From positions 1-7,683 of the forward strand of contig CAAEWE010000063.1 in assembly GCA_900759665.1 (NCBI GenBank): a stretch of 7,683 nt of DNA, given 5' to 3'. The position numbers were made by a program, and so were the translations under genes. Shown here in pieces: positions 6,506 to 7,683 of the stretch. Source of the DNA: Lachnospiraceae bacterium (GTDB lineage: Bacteria > Bacillota > Clostridia > Lachnospirales > Lachnospiraceae). Under the pieces are notes generated by a model that made no database searches, had not been told where the DNA came from, and was given only the letters and a program-made list of their open reading frames with translations. The first letter of the stretch is position 1. Each line of letters begins with the position of its first letter.

Positions 6506-6534
6506 ATTATAAGAAAGAAAGAAAAGAAAGTCAA
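6506..6534 (-). promoter_or_regulatory. Sigma-A-type promoter of the Schlafen-azlC-azlD operon
   Basis: On the minus strand TTGACT (6534-6529) and a perfect TATAAT (6511-6506) are separated by exactly 17 bases. Transcription should begin near 6499, giving a leader of about 20 bases that contains AAAGGAG. The spacer is a run of TTTC repeats (GAAA repeats on the plus strand). The promoter lies between the trxB stop and the Schlafen-like gene, which makes this operon independent of trxB. No operator palindrome is evident in it. Confidence 0.85.
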
Positions 6535-6552
6535 TGAACATTTTCTATGTTT

Positions 6553-7449
6553 CTATCTCCGGATATATCTCTCCGCCTCTGTCGCTGCATTGGCTCCATC
6601 TGCTGCCGCCGTGATCACCTGACGAAGCGCCTTGGTCCGCACATCTCCGGCCACAAACAGTCCCTTGGCAGAGGTGATTCCCTGCTCTCCTGCTGCCACA
6701 TAACCATACTCGTCAAGTTCTGCAACGCCTTGAAGCAGTCCCGTCACCGGCTCCATTCCTACTGCCGCAAAGACACCGGCCACTTCCAGTCTCCGGCCAT
6801 CCTCCAGTACCACAGCCTCTACCCGCTGTTCTCCCTGAATCTCCTGTACTCTCGCATTCGTCAGGATCTTAATATTTTCTGCATCCTTTACCTTCTGGAC
6901 GGTTCCTGCATTTCCACGGAACTCATCACGGCGATGGATCAGATACACCTTCTCGCAGATCTGTGACAGATAAAGAGCATCATCCAGTGCCGTATCACCA
7001 CCGCCGATCACTGCCGTGATTTTTCCCTGAAAAAATGCACCGTCACAGGTAGCACAGTAGGACACACCCCTGCCAGAAAGCTTGTCCTCTCCCGGTACAT
7101 TCAAATGACGATGGGATGCACCAGCCGCATAGATCACGGTCTTTGTCTCCAAAACATCCTCGCCTGCCAGAAGCACCTTCCAATAACCATCGGACTGCTC
7201 CAGCTTCGTGACCTCTTCCTCCAGAAAGGTTGTTCCCAGATTTTCGGCATGCTCCCGGAATTTTTCTCCCAGAGAATATCCGTCAATCCCCGGAATGCCC
7301 AGATAATTATCCACCTGACCACTCTCTGCGATCTGTCCTGTTCCACAATATTCCTTTTCGATCACAAGAATATCCAGACCGGCACGTCTGCCATAAACTG
7401 CAGCCGACAATCCCGCCGGACCGCTTCCTATAATTATAATATCTTTCAT
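6553..7449 (-). CDS. trxB: Thioredoxin reductase (NADPH, flavoprotein)
   Basis: This encodes a 298-residue low-molecular-weight thioredoxin reductase, which passes electrons from NADPH through FAD and a redox-active disulfide to thioredoxin in the cytoplasm. The domains are an N-terminal FAD-binding fold with GSGPAG (8-13), a central NADPH fold with the redox pair C132-A-T-C135, the NADPH loop GGGDTA (149-154) and HRRDEFR (172-178) whose arginines select the 2'-phosphate of NADPH, and a C-terminal FAD segment with AGDV (267-270) and RQV (276-278). The length is slightly below the usual 305-320 but no motif is missing. The ATG at 7449 is chosen because AAAGGA precedes it by about 8-9 bases and the flavin fold starts at MKDIIIIGSG. 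The open frame continues upstream to 7521 without homologous sequence. No thioredoxin gene is in view. A 12-bp inverted repeat lies about 40-90 bases upstream. Confidence 0.95.
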   Translation of the reverse strand: MKDIIIIGSGPAGLSAAVYGRRAGLDILVIEKEYCGTGQIAESGQVDNYLGIPGIDGYSLGEKFREHAENLGTTFLEEEVTKLEQSDGYWKVLLAGEDVLETKTVIYAAGASHRHLNVPGEDKLSGRGVSYCATCDGAFFQGKITAVIGGGDTALDDALYLSQICEKVYLIHRRDEFRGNAGTVQKVKDAENIKILTNARVQEIQGEQRVEAVVLEDGRRLEVAGVFAAVGMEPVTGLLQGVAELDEYGYVAAGEQGITSAKGLFVAGDVRTKALRQVITAAADGANAATEAERYIRR

Positions 7450-7490
7450 ATCCGTTTTCCTTTCCCGTTGTTCTCTTCTCAAAACCAAAG

Positions 7491-7537
7491 ATACCGATAA
7501 TGCCTTATCCTGTATCGCCAAGAAACATTATCGGTAT
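7491..7537. repeat. 12-bp perfect inverted repeat upstream of trxB
   Basis: ATACCGATAATG (7491-7502) is the exact reverse complement of CATTATCGGTAT (7526-7537), with a 23-base spacer. On the plus strand the stem is followed by TATTTTTATTATTT, a T-rich tract as in a terminator for a plus-strand transcript, but no plus-strand gene leads into it. On the minus strand it is followed by CTTTGGTTTTG, a weaker tail, about 42 bases before the trxB start. It may be a weak terminator for a gene beyond the window, a leader structure, or an operator for trxB. No convincing -35/-10 pair for trxB was found nearby. Confidence 0.5.
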
Positions 7538-7683
7538 TATTTTTATTATTTAGATTACTAAAATTTCCCACACCAAATAGTGGTATGTGCCCATAATATT
7601 TCTTATGTCCGCAGTGTAAATATGATTTTTGCCTTGGATTTTTTGAATAACCGTGAGCTGTGTACACCAAAATTGTCTTGTCA
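7538..7683. other. Right edge: no identifiable gene
   Basis: This AT-rich stretch has no confident coding region. On the minus strand one frame stays open from the window edge to a TGA at 7479-7481 and includes HCGHKKYYGH, faintly zinc-ribbon-like. A second minus frame is also open from the edge to about 7551. On the plus strand CPQCKYDFC appears between stops. These conflicting hints could be a decayed transposase fragment or chance; none has a ribosome binding site, and nothing here supports a call. Confidence 0.3.

Noticed and set aside
7479..7683. Minus-strand open frame running off the right edge, with HCGHKKYYGH
   Set aside because: No ribosome binding site, runs through the 12-bp inverted repeat, unusual composition, and a competing open frame in the same stretch; not enough to call a gene.

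Overview
This window looks like chromosomal DNA of a Clostridia-class Firmicute, most likely a gut Lachnospiraceae relative. The basis is the moderate GC, AGGAG-type ribosome binding sites, a consensus sigma-A-type promoter, and a DUF3877-like protein next to a TcdA-type tRNA dehydratase with a cysteine-rich insert. No marker gene allows a species call.

Six of the seven intact genes lie in one stretch (about 911-7450) and all read on the minus strand; a seventh minus-strand gene closes the set only if the small overlapping azlD is counted separately from azlC. In order of transcription, from right to left, they form three groups. (1) trxB, thioredoxin reductase (6553-7449), is preceded by a 12-bp inverted repeat. 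(2) A Schlafen/AlbA_2 ATP-binding regulator-like gene has a near-perfect promoter at 6506-6534. It overlaps azlC, which overlaps azlD, so the three form a tightly packed unit linking a DNA-binding-type protein to a branched-chain amino acid exporter. (3) tcdA, the DUF3877-like gene and nhaC (Na+/H+ antiporter) follow each other with gaps of 18 and 4 bases. This group ends at a nested hairpin plus T-rich tract (832-886).

Between groups 2 and 3, a gap of about 225 bases (3765-3989) contains three copies of an approximately 20-base sequence. Two are direct and one inverted, and the last two form a perfect 16-bp inverted repeat. It does not have terminator polarity for the minus-strand genes, so it is a candidate protein-binding array or extragenic palindromic element.

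The left end (1-880) differs in character. It is AT-rich and read on the plus strand, with a GNAT acetyltransferase gene (120-608) followed by a short broken gene (621-877) that resembles the coiled-coil tail of a mobile-element recombinase. This looks like the decayed edge of an integrated element abutting the nhaC terminator. The right edge (7538-7683) holds no gene I can identify.

I see no complete undescribed defence or mobile system. The most unusual items are the three-copy intergenic repeat, the translational overlap of a Schlafen-like gene with azlCD, and the recombinase scar.
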